DNA of 31,726 bases from Bacteroidales bacterium UBA4360 (GCA_002393945.1 DGSO01000005.1:1-31726); one strand, 5' to 3'; numbered from the stretch's first letter, positions 22,456 to 31,405 are shown. The notes: generated from the letters alone by a model not told the origin. A program made the numbers and translations.

Positions 22456-23976
22456 ATGGAACCGCAGATTTCGGCAAATAGCAGGAGGATAGCGCGGAAT
22501 ACGGTGTATCTGTATCTGCGCATGCTGGTGATGCTGGTGATAGGGCTTGTGACCTACCGCATCATCATCAGGTCACTCGGCGTTACGGATTACGGCGTTT
22601 ACAGCGCCGTGGGCGGTGTGGTGACCATGTTCATGCTGGTGATGAATACGGTTTCATCGGCAATTCAGCGCTACATAACCGTGGGGCTGGGAAAAGGGGA
22701 TGAGGATGCGCTCAGGACCACAGTGGGAACAAGCCTTGTGATCATGGCCGGTTTCTCGCTTCTCATAGTTGTGCTTACGGAGACCCTGGGGCTTTGGTAT
22801 CTCAATACCAAGATGGTTCTGCCTCCGGAAAGGATGGGGGCGGCCGGAGTTGTCCTGCAGACATCGATGCTGGTTCTCATAGTAAATCTTCTGAGCATAC
22901 CATATACTGCAACCATCAATGCGCATGAGCACATGGATGCATATGCGTATATATCGATACTCGAGGCGGTACTCAAGCTTGCCGTGGCGGCTGGAGTGTG
23001 GTTCTCATCGGCAGACAAGCTGGTGGTTTATGCGTGGCTGCTCTTTGCGGTGGCAGTGCTCTCACGCGGGGCTTATGCCGTTTATGCGATGAGCCGTTTC
23101 AAGGAGTGCCGCGGACTGCCCAGGGCCAGCGGAGCGCTGGTTAAGGAGATGGGCGCTTTTGCGGGATGGAATTTCATCGGCAGCGGTACATACATGATTA
23201 ACACCCAGGGCGTGAACCAGCTCATGAACCATTTCTTCGGTGTGGGCGCAAACGCCGCAAGGGGAGTGGCAGACAAGGTGGAGCAGGTAGTGAGACAGTT
23301 TGCGACCAATATAGCCCTGGCGCTCAATCCTCAGCTTACAAAATCCTACGTGGGAGGAAGCAGGGAGTATGCCTTTGACCTCGTTTGCAAAGGCTCCAAA
23401 TACTATTTCTGGATACTGTGGGTGCTGGCGATTCCTTTCTTTACGGATGCAGAGTCCATACTGGGCCTGTGGATAGGCCCCACGCCTACGGAGGCGGCTC
23501 TGTTCACGCGCCTCACTCTCCTGTGCTTCCTTATAGATTTCACTCCCGGCACCATGAATGTACTTGAACAGGCGAACGGGAAGATAAGGAATTACTATCT
23601 CGTAACAAGCGCCGTTGCCGTGCTGGTCTTTCCCATAACCTATGCGGCTTACAGGCTGGGCGCGCCCTCATGGGCAGGTTATGCGGTATTTATCGGCATA
23701 TATATACTCAAGGCCGCAGCCATGCTGGCAATGGTGCACAGGGATACGGGTTTCCCCGTGGGGGCATATTTCAGGAAGGCGGTGCTGCCTATGATGGTGG
23801 CCGTCCTGCCGTCGGCACTTGTGGTGTTCCCGCTTTGCCGGGTGCTTCCGGCTGCCTGGTGGCGTTTTCTCCTGACGGCGGCGGTGGGCGTTGTCACATC
23901 CGGCCTTGGCGTGTGGCTGTACGGCCTTACCGAAGGCGAGAAGTCCTTCATCCTTTCAAAACTTAAGAGAAAATGA
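22456..23976 (+). CDS. Polysaccharide flippase, Wzx-like (MOP superfamily)
   Basis: The 506-residue inner-membrane protein has about 12-14 hydrophobic helices from residue 17 to near the C terminus. The opening RRIARNTVYLYLRMLVMLVIGLVTYRIII and LGVTDYGVYSAVGGVV are typical of oligosaccharide flippases (RfbX/Wzx), which move lipid-linked glycans across the inner membrane. Three glycosyltransferase genes follow in the same operon, supporting a role in lipopolysaccharide, capsule or another surface glycan. A TTG at 22447 lies within the -7 box, so the ATG at 22456 is used. It overlaps the next gene by 4 bases. Confidence 0.88.
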   Translation: MEPQISANSRRIARNTVYLYLRMLVMLVIGLVTYRIIIRSLGVTDYGVYSAVGGVVTMFMLVMNTVSSAIQRYITVGLGKGDEDALRTTVGTSLVIMAGFSLLIVVLTETLGLWYLNTKMVLPPERMGAAGVVLQTSMLVLIVNLLSIPYTATINAHEHMDAYAYISILEAVLKLAVAAGVWFSSADKLVVYAWLLFAVAVLSRGAYAVYAMSRFKECRGLPRASGALVKEMGAFAGWNFIGSGTYMINTQGVNQLMNHFFGVGANAARGVADKVEQVVRQFATNIALALNPQLTKSYVGGSREYAFDLVCKGSKYYFWILWVLAIPFFTDAESILGLWIGPTPTEAALFTRLTLLCFLIDFTPGTMNVLEQANGKIRNYYLVTSAVAVLVFPITYAAYRLGAPSWAGYAVFIGIYILKAAAMLAMVHRDTGFPVGAYFRKAVLPMMVAVLPSALVVFPLCRVLPAAWWRFLLTAAVGVVTSGLGVWLYGLTEGEKSFILSKLKRK

Positions 23977-24947
23977 AAACCAAACTCTTATATATCCTTG
24001 TGAGCGGCCCGGAGGACGTGTATCTGGAGCAGGCTTTCGTGAGCGCGTCCAGCTGCGCCCGGCATAATCCCGGTGCGGCGATGACCCTTCTCACGGACAA
24101 GGCCACTGCCGATGGCTGGCTCTACGGGAACCCCCTCTCCAAGGCCTTCACGGCCCTTTTTTCGGAGGTTTTGGTGGCTCCGCTCGACCCTTCCATCCCG
24201 GCCATGAAGCGCTCCCGCCTCCTAAAGACCGGCATGCGGGAATACGTGAAAGGAGACTTTCTTTTCATCGATGCAGATACGGTGGTAGCCCGTCCGCTTG
24301 ATGCAATAGACGGCATAGAGGCCGACCTTGCCGCCGCCCCGGACCTTCACTCCACATTCAAGGAGCATCCCCATCGGCAGGCAACCATAAACATGTGCCG
24401 AAAGCTGGGTTACGACCCCTCCGGCGATGAGTTTTATTTCAATTCCGGAGTCCTTCTGGTGCGCGATACGGAGGCGAATCACGACTTTTTCCGCGCGTGG
24501 CAGAAAAACTATCTGGAGGGTTATGAAAAGGGCATCCGTCCGGACCAGCCCTCCCTTGCAAAGACCAATGCAGGAGGCTTCATAACGCGTCTTCCCGATA
24601 TATGGAACGTGGAAGTCCAGAACGGGGTCCGATACTTGCGCGATGCGTTCGTAGTCCATTACATGGTTACAAACGTCGGCAGCGGTCCGCAGGACAGTCT
24701 CTTTCTCCTTAACGACAGGGAAGTCCTCCTCAAGATGCGCCGGGAAGGTGCCCTCACCCCTGAAATCCAGGAAGTCATTGCCGATCCTTTCAAGGGATAT
24801 GCCCCTGTGACACAGGTGTTTGCCGGAGATGACCTCCACCTTTTCCGCACCCGCCGATATCGCTGGCTCCGCAGCCACTACAAACCCGGAAAGCGCTCCC
24901 TGCTGGAGTGGCTCCTCAAAGTAAGAGATCATTTATGCCGAAAGTAA
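23973..24947 (+). CDS. GT-A fold glycosyltransferase (GT8-like)
   Basis: The 324-residue protein has a nucleotide-sugar transferase fold with the DxD metal motif DAD at 100-102 in FLFIDADTVVARPLD, and FNSGVLLVR at 156-164, the pattern of family GT8 and relatives. It has no signal peptide or membrane helix and probably works at the cytoplasmic face. The C-terminal about 60 residues are rich in Arg, Lys and Leu and may associate with the membrane. It starts in the flippase stop (ATGA overlap) and overlaps the next gene by 13 bases. Donor and acceptor are unknown; GT family number is tentative. Confidence 0.8.
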   Translation: MKTKLLYILVSGPEDVYLEQAFVSASSCARHNPGAAMTLLTDKATADGWLYGNPLSKAFTALFSEVLVAPLDPSIPAMKRSRLLKTGMREYVKGDFLFIDADTVVARPLDAIDGIEADLAAAPDLHSTFKEHPHRQATINMCRKLGYDPSGDEFYFNSGVLLVRDTEANHDFFRAWQKNYLEGYEKGIRPDQPSLAKTNAGGFITRLPDIWNVEVQNGVRYLRDAFVVHYMVTNVGSGPQDSLFLLNDREVLLKMRREGALTPEIQEVIADPFKGYAPVTQVFAGDDLHLFRTRRYRWLRSHYKPGKRSLLEWLLKVRDHLCRK

Positions 24948-25738
24948 GCGTCATAGTTCCCTGCTACAATCTTGGACAGTATCTGCCCGATGCCCTTAAC
25001 AGCGTTCGCACGCAGACCTTCCAGGACTGGGAATGCCTCATCGTAGACAACGGTTCCACCGACAAGTCCCGCCTTGTCATGACCAACTTCTGCGCCTCCG
25101 ACCAGCGCTTCATCCCGGTTGTCCTCCACGAGAACCAGGGCGTCGCCGCCGCCAGGAACAAGGGCCTGGAGCTTGCGGAAGGGGAGTACATCCTCTTCCT
25201 GGATGCCGATGACATGATAGGAAGTGACTACATGGCCGATGCCGTCTCTGCCCTGGACGCAGACCCAACCCTCACCGTAGTTTACGGAAAAGGCGTCCGC
25301 TTCGGGGCCGAAACCACCTGGGACCTTCCTCCCTTTTCCATGGACACCATGCTTGCGCGCAACTGCCTGTACATCAGCTGCTTTTTCAGAAAGGCCGATG
25401 CCGTCTCCTTCGACCCGGAATTCAAGACCGGCTTCGAGGACTGGGACTTCTGGCTTTCGCTTCTGGAATCCGTTAGCGAGCCCAAAGTGCTGCAGCTTCA
25501 GAGCGAATGCTTCTACTACCGGACACGCAGGAATTCCCGCAACAGGGGAGTGACTGACGAAGCTCTTGTGGACATCCGCCGCCGTCTGTGGGAAAAGCAT
25601 AAATCCCTTTATTCCAGATATTTCTGCGACCCTCTGAAGACGGTCGAATATGCCCGCCTTGAGAGTTCATTTCGCAAAGCCTCCAAGTGGTCGCTGGCAT
25701 GGAAACTGCGTCTTCTTTACCGTAAGCTCTTCCCATGA
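24935..25738 (+). CDS. Family 2 glycosyltransferase
   Basis: The 267-residue GT2 enzyme begins PKVSVIVPCYNLGQYL, then VDNGSTD (37-43) and the DxD motif DAD at 90-92 in ILFLDADD. The later FKTGFEDWDFWLSLL carries the ED pair that normally supplies the catalytic base. It should add one sugar to a growing lipid-linked glycan. The ATG at 24935 is chosen because the conserved strand starts two residues later; an in-frame start at 24908 is inside the previous gene. It overlaps its neighbours by 13 and 4 bases. Sugar specificity unknown. Confidence 0.9.
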   Translation: MPKVSVIVPCYNLGQYLPDALNSVRTQTFQDWECLIVDNGSTDKSRLVMTNFCASDQRFIPVVLHENQGVAAARNKGLELAEGEYILFLDADDMIGSDYMADAVSALDADPTLTVVYGKGVRFGAETTWDLPPFSMDTMLARNCLYISCFFRKADAVSFDPEFKTGFEDWDFWLSLLESVSEPKVLQLQSECFYYRTRRNSRNRGVTDEALVDIRRRLWEKHKSLYSRYFCDPLKTVEYARLESSFRKASKWSLAWKLRLLYRKLFP

Positions 25739-26619
25739 AACGCGTCCTTGTAATCATCGTTACATACAACGGCATGCGCTGGCTCGACCGCTGCCTCTCC
25801 TCTGTCATTTCGGCCCCTTCCTCTGTCATTTCGAGCGAAGTCGAGAAATCTGTCTTTGTCGTAGACAACGACTCCACCGACGGCAGCGCAGACTGGATTC
25901 AGGGGCATTTCCCCGGAGTGAAGCTGGTGCGCTCTGCAGAGAACCTCGGCTTCACCAAGGCGAACAACCTCGGCTTCGAGTGGGCCCTGTCCCATGGTTA
26001 CGACTACGTATATCTCCTTAACCAGGACGCCTGGCTGGCGCCCGGTGCGCTGGAGACACTTGTCGCAGAGGCTGAGGCGCATCCGGAATATGCCGTCCTG
26101 AGCCCTCTGCAGATGACGGACGGTTACAAGGCGTATGATGCGCAGTTCGGCAAAATCTATAATGCCGACGTAAATGCGCCCGTAGTGCAGGTGGGAAGGG
26201 TTATGGCAGCGCACTGGCTGGTGAAAGTGGAGGCGCTGAGGGTGATCGGCATGTTTTCCGACCTCTTCCCGTATTACGGGCAGGACGACGACTGGTGCAA
26301 CCGTGCGCGGTATCACGGATGGAAAATCGGCATAGTTCCGGAGGCGAAGGCGGTGCATGACAGGGCTGCGAGGAAAGAGGCGAAGGACAGGATCATCGAC
26401 AGGAATTACCGCGTGGGGTCCTTGGTGAGACTGTGCGACATAAACAGGCCGCTCTGGGAGCGTTTTCTCTTCGTGATTCTGTTCACTTTGGTGAAGACTG
26501 TGAAATATTTTAGTATTAAGCCCGTAAAGGACTTTATTGGTATTTGTAAAATACTGCCGGATTTAGTATATTTGCGAGATATATATAAAAAGAATTATGG
26601 CAGTAGCAGACATACTTAA
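25735..26619 (+). CDS. Family 2 glycosyltransferase, rhamnosyltransferase-like, with a repeat-derived insertion
   Basis: The 294-residue protein shows RVLVIIVTYNGMRWLDRCL at the start, VVDNDSTDGS (42-51), ENLGFTKANNLG (69-80) and LLNQDAW (94-100). This is the pattern of WbbL/RfbF-type rhamnosyltransferases, in which N-Q-D replaces DxD. GQDDDWCNR supplies the probable catalytic base region. Residues about 24-39, between helix 1 and VFVVDN, are VISAPSSVISSEVEKS, encoded by two copies of a 14-base direct repeat and a palindromic sequence (25799-25855). Relatives usually have about 8-10 residues there. The last 23 bases overlap secA, and the secA promoter lies within its coding sequence. Product specificity is unknown. 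Confidence 0.86.
   Translation: MKRVLVIIVTYNGMRWLDRCLSSVISAPSSVISSEVEKSVFVVDNDSTDGSADWIQGHFPGVKLVRSAENLGFTKANNLGFEWALSHGYDYVYLLNQDAWLAPGALETLVAEAEAHPEYAVLSPLQMTDGYKAYDAQFGKIYNADVNAPVVQVGRVMAAHWLVKVEALRVIGMFSDLFPYYGQDDDWCNRARYHGWKIGIVPEAKAVHDRAARKEAKDRIIDRNYRVGSLVRLCDINRPLWERFLFVILFTLVKTVKYFSIKPVKDFIGICKILPDLVYLRDIYKKNYGSSRHT
25799..25855 (+). repeat. Repeat sequence within a glycosyltransferase gene
   Basis: CCTCTGTCATTTCG occurs at 25799-25812 and again at 25820-25833, 21 bases apart (exactly 7 codons). The second copy runs into an imperfect palindrome, ATTTCGA-GCGAAG-TCGAGAAAT (25829-25850). From recall, sequence of the type GTCATTTCGAGC...GAGAAATCT is a common dispersed repeat in Bacteroidetes. 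It is in frame with the host gene. Confidence 0.75.
26543..26574 (+). promoter_or_regulatory. secA promoter inside the upstream glycosyltransferase gene
   Basis: TTTG at 26543-26546 and TATATTTG at 26567-26574 are spaced by 20 bases. Transcription should start near 26580, about 17 bases before the secA ATG. Both boxes are within the glycosyltransferase reading frame. Confidence 0.78.
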
Positions 26620-29600
26620 AAAGATATTCGGCACGAAGAGTGACAGGGATATGAAGGCTATCAAGCCCGTCCTGGACAAGATTCTTGCCATCTACCCCGA
26701 AATTGACAAACTCTCCAACGACGAGCTCCGTGCACACACGGATGCCCTCAAGGCCCGTATCCGCGAGGTTGAGAAGCCCTTCGAAGACCGTATAGCGGAG
26801 ATAAAGGCAGAACTGGAGCAGGACATTCCCGTCTCCCGCAAGGAGGCCCTTGCAAGCGAGAGCGACAAGCTTGTGAAGGACGAGGATGAAGCCATCGAGG
26901 TAATCCTCAACGAAATCCTCCCCGAGGCATTTGCAATCGTGAAGTCCACCGCACGCCGCTTTGCCCAGAACCCCACCATAGAGGTCACTGCAACAGATTT
27001 TGACAGGCAGCTTGCAGCCGAGGGCCGCGAATTCGTGTCCATCGACGGAGACAAGGCCGTGTGGCAGAATCACTGGATCGCCGGCGGCAACGAGATCACC
27101 TGGGACATGGTGCATTACGATGTCCAGCTCATCGGCGGTATCGTCCTCAACGGCGGCGTAAAGACCAACAAGGAACAGAGGGGCATGATCGCTGAAATGG
27201 CAACCGGCGAAGGTAAGACCCTGGTTGCAACCCTCCCGGTGTTCCTGAATGCACTTGCCGGAAAGGGCGTGCACGTGGTTACCGTGAACGACTACCTGTC
27301 AAAGCGTGACTCCGAGTGGATGGGCCCCATCTACATGTTCCACGGCCTCAGCGTGGACTGCATCGACAAGCATCAGCCCAACTCCGACGCCCGCAAGAAG
27401 GCATATAACTGTGACGTTACCTTCGGCACGAACAACGAGTTCGGTTTCGACTACCTGCGTGACAACATGGCGGTAAGGATGTCGGACCTCGTCCAGAGGA
27501 AGCATCACTACGCCATCGTGGATGAGGTTGACTCCGTCCTCATCGACGACGCCCGTACCCCTCTCATCATTTCCGGTCCTATGGAAAAGGCCTCCGGAGA
27601 CGAGCAGTTCATGGAATATCGGCCCTATGTGGAAAACCTCTACAACAAGCAGAGGGCCCTCGTGACCAATACCCTGAACGAGGCCAAGCGCCTCATCGCT
27701 GCGGGTGACGAGGCCGAAGGCGGCAAGCTCCTCTTCCGCTGCCACAAGGGTCTGCCCAAGTACCAGCCTCTCATCAAGTTCCTCTCCGAACCCGGCATGA
27801 AGCAGCTCATGCAGAAGACAGAGGCCTACTACATCCAGGACAACGAGCGCGAAATGCCCGCCGTAACGGATGAACTCTACTTCGTGATTTCCGAAATCCT
27901 GAACTCGGTGGACATGACCGACAAGGGCCACGAGGTGCTCGCAAACAGCGTTTCCGACCCCAACTTCTTCGTCCTTCCGGACATGGGATCGGCAATTGCG
28001 GAAATAACCCATTCCACCCTCACCCCAGAGGAGAAGGCCCAGAAGAAGGACGAACTCATGGAGGAATTCTCCCTCAAGAGCGAACGCGTCCATACGGTAA
28101 TCCAGCTCCTCAAGGCTTACGCCATGTTCACCAAGGACGTGGACTACGTCATCGTGGACAACAAGGTGAAGATCGTGGATGAATCCACCGGCCGTATCAT
28201 GGAAGGCCGCAGGTGGTCCGACGGTCTGCACCAGGCGGTCGAGGCAAAGGAGAACGTGAAGGTTGAGGCTGCAACCCAGACCTTTGCAACCGTCACACTC
28301 CAGAACTACTTCCGTATGTATCACAAGCTTGCCGGTATGACCGGTACGGCAGAAACGGAAGCCGGTGAATTCTGGAGCATCTACAAGCTTGATGTGGTGG
28401 TCATCCCCACCAACAGGCCCGTCATCAGGGACGACCAGGACGACATCATCTACAAGACCAAGAAGGCGAAGTTCAACGCCGTCATCGACAAGGTGGTGGA
28501 ACTTTCCAACGCAGGAAGGCCTGTGCTGGTGGGTACCACTGACGTTGAAACTTCCGAACTCCTTGCCCGAATGATGCGCATGAGAGGCATCAAGGCCGAT
28601 GTCCTCAACGCCAAGGAGCATGCCCGTGAGGCTGAAATCGTCGCAAACGCCGGTCTCACCGGTCACGTCACCATCGCAACCAACATGGCTGGCCGTGGTA
28701 CCGATATCAAGCTTTCGCCCGAGGTGAAGAAGGCCGGCGGCCTTGCCATCATCGGCACAACCCGTCACGACAGCCGCCGTGTTGACAGGCAGCTCCGTGG
28801 ACGTGCCGGACGTCAGGGCGACCCCGGCTCCAGCTGCTTCTACATCTCCCTGGAGGATGACCTCATGCGTAAGTTCGGCTCCGAAAGGATAGCCTCCGTG
28901 GTAGACCGCCTTGGCATGAAGGACGACGAGGCCCTTTTCTCCGGAATGCTCTCGAAGAGCATCGAGACGGCCCAGAAGAAAGTGGAGGAGAACCACTTCG
29001 GCTACCGCAAGCGCACGCTAGAGTATGACGACGTGATGAACTACCAGAGGGAAGCCGTCTATGCCCGCCGCCGCAACGCCCTTTCCGGAGAAAGGATAGA
29101 AATCGACGTTCAGAACATGATGACGGACACCGCAATGCTTCTTGCCGAACAGTCCGAAGGCATGTCCTACCAGGAATTCGAGGAATTCATCATTGCAAAG
29201 CTTTCCATCGACCTTGGCTTTGACGAAAAATTCTTTGCCGATGCCAAGCCCAAGGAAATAGCCGAAAAGCTCGCAGAACACATGCGTGAGGTTTATGCCC
29301 GCCGTATGGACACCATGACGGAGAAGGTGAACCCCGTCATCAAGCAGGTCTACGAGAAGCAGGGTCAGATGTACGAGAATATCGCCATCCCTATCTCCAA
29401 CGGCAAGCGCCAGCTCACTCTCTCAGTGAACCTCAAGAAGGCTTACGAGACAGAGAGCAAGGAGATTACAAAGGCTCTGAGCCGTAATATCATCCTTTAC
29501 TATATCGACGACTACTGGAAGCAGCATCTGCGTGACATGGACGACCTGCGCCAGAGCGTGCAGAACGCCGCTTACGAGCAGAAAGACCCGCTGGTGGTCT

Positions 29601-29908
29601 ACAAGCTGGAGAGCTACAATCTCTTCACGGACATGCTTGAAAAGCTCAACGAAGAGGTCCTTACCTTCCTTCTTAGGGCGTTCATCCCTCTGCGTGACGC
29701 TTCCGATGCCCGCGAAGCCCGTCCGGCCCAGCGCCCCCAGAGAAATCTGCAGCAGATGCGCTCCACGGATCCTTCCCAACTCTCCACCAACGGCGAGCAG
29801 CAGAGCCGCATGCCCGTGCGTGTAGACAAACATGTAGGCCGTAACGACCCTTGCCCCTGTGGCAGCGGCCTTAAGTACAAGAACTGCCACGGCAAGGGAT
29901 TGGTATAG
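26597..29908 (+). CDS. secA: Preprotein translocase ATPase SecA
   Basis: The 1103-residue motor drives unfolded preproteins through SecYEG. It shows Walker A ATGEGKT at 202-208, DEVD at 309-312 followed by SVLIDDARTPLIISG, then GTDIKLSPEV and RQLRGRAGRQGDPG of motor domain 2. At the C terminus is the SEC-C zinc motif with C1086, C1088, C1097 and H1098. Walker A lies about 100 residues further in than in E. coli SecA because of an acidic insertion at about 60-160, a feature I associate with Bacteroidetes SecA. The start overlaps the upstream glycosyltransferase by 23 bases, and the dedicated promoter supports the ATG at 26597. Confidence 0.97.
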   Translation: MAVADILKKIFGTKSDRDMKAIKPVLDKILAIYPEIDKLSNDELRAHTDALKARIREVEKPFEDRIAEIKAELEQDIPVSRKEALASESDKLVKDEDEAIEVILNEILPEAFAIVKSTARRFAQNPTIEVTATDFDRQLAAEGREFVSIDGDKAVWQNHWIAGGNEITWDMVHYDVQLIGGIVLNGGVKTNKEQRGMIAEMATGEGKTLVATLPVFLNALAGKGVHVVTVNDYLSKRDSEWMGPIYMFHGLSVDCIDKHQPNSDARKKAYNCDVTFGTNNEFGFDYLRDNMAVRMSDLVQRKHHYAIVDEVDSVLIDDARTPLIISGPMEKASGDEQFMEYRPYVENLYNKQRALVTNTLNEAKRLIAAGDEAEGGKLLFRCHKGLPKYQPLIKFLSEPGMKQLMQKTEAYYIQDNEREMPAVTDELYFVISEILNSVDMTDKGHEVLANSVSDPNFFVLPDMGSAIAEITHSTLTPEEKAQKKDELMEEFSLKSERVHTVIQLLKAYAMFTKDVDYVIVDNKVKIVDESTGRIMEGRRWSDGLHQAVEAKENVKVEAATQTFATVTLQNYFRMYHKLAGMTGTAETEAGEFWSIYKLDVVVIPTNRPVIRDDQDDIIYKTKKAKFNAVIDKVVELSNAGRPVLVGTTDVETSELLARMMRMRGIKADVLNAKEHAREAEIVANAGLTGHVTIATNMAGRGTDIKLSPEVKKAGGLAIIGTTRHDSRRVDRQLRGRAGRQGDPGSSCFYISLEDDLMRKFGSERIASVVDRLGMKDDEALFSGMLSKSIETAQKKVEENHFGYRKRTLEYDDVMNYQREAVYARRRNALSGERIEIDVQNMMTDTAMLLAEQSEGMSYQEFEEFIIAKLSIDLGFDEKFFADAKPKEIAEKLAEHMREVYARRMDTMTEKVNPVIKQVYEKQGQMYENIAIPISNGKRQLTLSVNLKKAYETESKEITKALSRNIILYYIDDYWKQHLRDMDDLRQSVQNAAYEQKDPLVVYKLESYNLFTDMLEKLNEEVLTFLLRAFIPLRDASDAREARPAQRPQRNLQQMRSTDPSQLSTNGEQQSRMPVRVDKHVGRNDPCPCGSGLKYKNCHGKGLV

Positions 29909-29912
29909 AATT

Positions 29913-30326
29913 ATGGCAACAAAAATGGATAACACAGTAAACGTCAACGAAGTGAGCCGCATTGCCGCCGGAACCGTGTTCAAAGGTGAGATGATCTCTC
30001 CGGGAGACATCCGCATCGACGGTGAATTCGAAGGCCGCATTTTTTCCAAAGGCCGCGTTGTGGTAGGGGAGAAGGCCAATGTAAAAGGCGATGTGGTGTG
30101 CAGCGACGTGGATTTCTGCGGAAAACTCATCGGCAATCTCTATGTGAAGGATACGCTTATCCTGCGCAAGGGGTGCTCTGTGGAGGGTGACCTCAACGTT
30201 AAGCGCCTGCAGGTGGAACTGGACGCCGCCTTCAACGGTACATGCCGCATGATAGACGAGCAGCAGTTCGAGAAGCTGTCGGCACAGCTTACTGGCGAAG
30301 AACCAAAAGAAGCGGTAGAGGAATGA
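29913..30326 (+). CDS. Bactofilin-family cytoskeletal protein
   Basis: The 137-residue protein is a polymer-forming bactofilin, with a central right-handed beta-helix of short repeats such as ISPGDIRIDGEFEGRIFSKGRVVVGEKANVKGDV, and short disordered ends. Bactofilins assemble into filaments that organise cell-wall or envelope enzymes. The ATG at 29913 follows the secA stop by 4 bases; an alternative frame start at 29859 lies within secA and encodes no family sequence. It overlaps the next gene by 3-4 bases (ATGA). No M23 peptidase partner is adjacent; instead a secreted esterase follows. Confidence 0.9.
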   Translation: MATKMDNTVNVNEVSRIAAGTVFKGEMISPGDIRIDGEFEGRIFSKGRVVVGEKANVKGDVVCSDVDFCGKLIGNLYVKDTLILRKGCSVEGDLNVKRLQVELDAAFNGTCRMIDEQQFEKLSAQLTGEEPKEAVEE

Positions 30327-31405
30327 GAAAGACTGTGCTCGTGTCTGCATTCCTGCTTGCTTTCGCCTTCATGACGGAGGCGAAGGAAAGCCGCAGTGCA
30401 GATTCTCCCTGTTTCACATACATCGGCCGTACGCTCGTTCAGGGCGGCAAGGTTTCGTATGACTGGACCGGAGTTACCGCTGTAGTCCGTTTCAAGGGCA
30501 AGTATCTGGAAATGAGGTATCAGGACAGCGGAACCAACTATGTGAACGTGTGGGTGGACAAGGAACCCTGCGCAGAGCCTGACTGCGTCCTTACGCTTGG
30601 AGGATCGGCCGTGATCCCTGTTGTGGAGAACCTCAAGAAAGAGGAGCATACCGTCTATTTCCAGAAGCGCACGGAAGGGGAGCAGGGGAAGATAACCCTG
30701 GAGGAGTTCATTACGGATGGCAACTTCCTTCAGGCTAGGGACCTGAAGGAGCGGAAACTGCTCTTTATCGGCGATTCCTACACCTGCGGATACGGAACCG
30801 AAGCCTCAGGCCGTGACGAGCCTTTCAGGGCTTCGGAGGAGAATCCCAGCCTTACCTATGCAGCTATTGTCGGCCGGTATTTCAATGCCGATGTAGTCAC
30901 GGTGAGCCATTCCGGCAGGGGAGTAGTTCGGAATTATGCAGATGCAGGCGGGCTTACGATGCCCGGGAAATACGCCCATGTGTTCGATTCAGAGGAGGGG
31001 AGTTCTCCGCTCTGGAAGGCATCGGCATACGTTCCGTCCCTGGTGGTTATATACCTGGGAACCAACGACTTCTCCGTAGGAAAGCAGCCCTCGCTGGGCT
31101 CCTGGTGCGCCGGCTACTCAGACCTTCTGAGGCAGATCCGTGCCGACTTCCCGTCTGCCCCCATCCTTTGCCTTGCCTCCAAGGCCGATGAGAAGATGGC
31201 CGCCTATGTGGAGGAAGCAGTGCGCCGCAGCGGCGTTTCCAATGTCCATTGGAGTGCCGTCCATTCGAGCGCGCTCAACGATACTTCCGACCTTGGCGCC
31301 AGCTGGCATCCTAACTACTCCGGCCACCGCAAGGTTGCAAGCGTCCTCATCCCCTCTGTCTCCACAATCACCGGCTGGGAAATGCCGCTTTCGGTAATTG
31401 AGTAA
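30323..31405 (+). CDS. Secreted SGNH-hydrolase carbohydrate esterase (CE2-like)
   Basis: The 360-residue protein has a signal peptide (about 1-20, ending TEA), an N-terminal beta-sandwich (about 31-130) like that of CE2 esterases, and an SGNH hydrolase domain. The nucleophile is S152 in FIGDSYTCGYG, the oxyanion asparagine is in GTND (246-249), and the catalytic histidine is H329 in SWHPNYSGH. It should remove acetyl groups from polysaccharides in the periplasm or outside the cell. CE2 enzymes typically use a Ser-His dyad; D323 could be a third member but this is uncertain. It is last in the secA-bactofilin operon (ATGA overlap). No terminator hairpin is obvious after its stop. Confidence 0.9.
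   Translation: MRKTVLVSAFLLAFAFMTEAKESRSADSPCFTYIGRTLVQGGKVSYDWTGVTAVVRFKGKYLEMRYQDSGTNYVNVWVDKEPCAEPDCVLTLGGSAVIPVVENLKKEEHTVYFQKRTEGEQGKITLEEFITDGNFLQARDLKERKLLFIGDSYTCGYGTEASGRDEPFRASEENPSLTYAAIVGRYFNADVVTVSHSGRGVVRNYADAGGLTMPGKYAHVFDSEEGSSPLWKASAYVPSLVVIYLGTNDFSVGKQPSLGSWCAGYSDLLRQIRADFPSAPILCLASKADEKMAAYVEEAVRRSGVSNVHWSAVHSSALNDTSDLGASWHPNYSGHRKVASVLIPSVSTITGWEMPLSVIE

Noticed and set aside
22299..22481. Small ORF beginning MAKVC, and its relative near 19350
   Set aside because: Both are translations of the palindromic repeat element; the peptide repeats because the DNA repeats, and there is no promoter or family support.
27299..28996. 565-residue minus-strand frame opposite secA
   Set aside because: It is a long shadow frame produced by GC-rich codon use in secA. 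It has a His-, Val- and Gly-rich composition with no domain.
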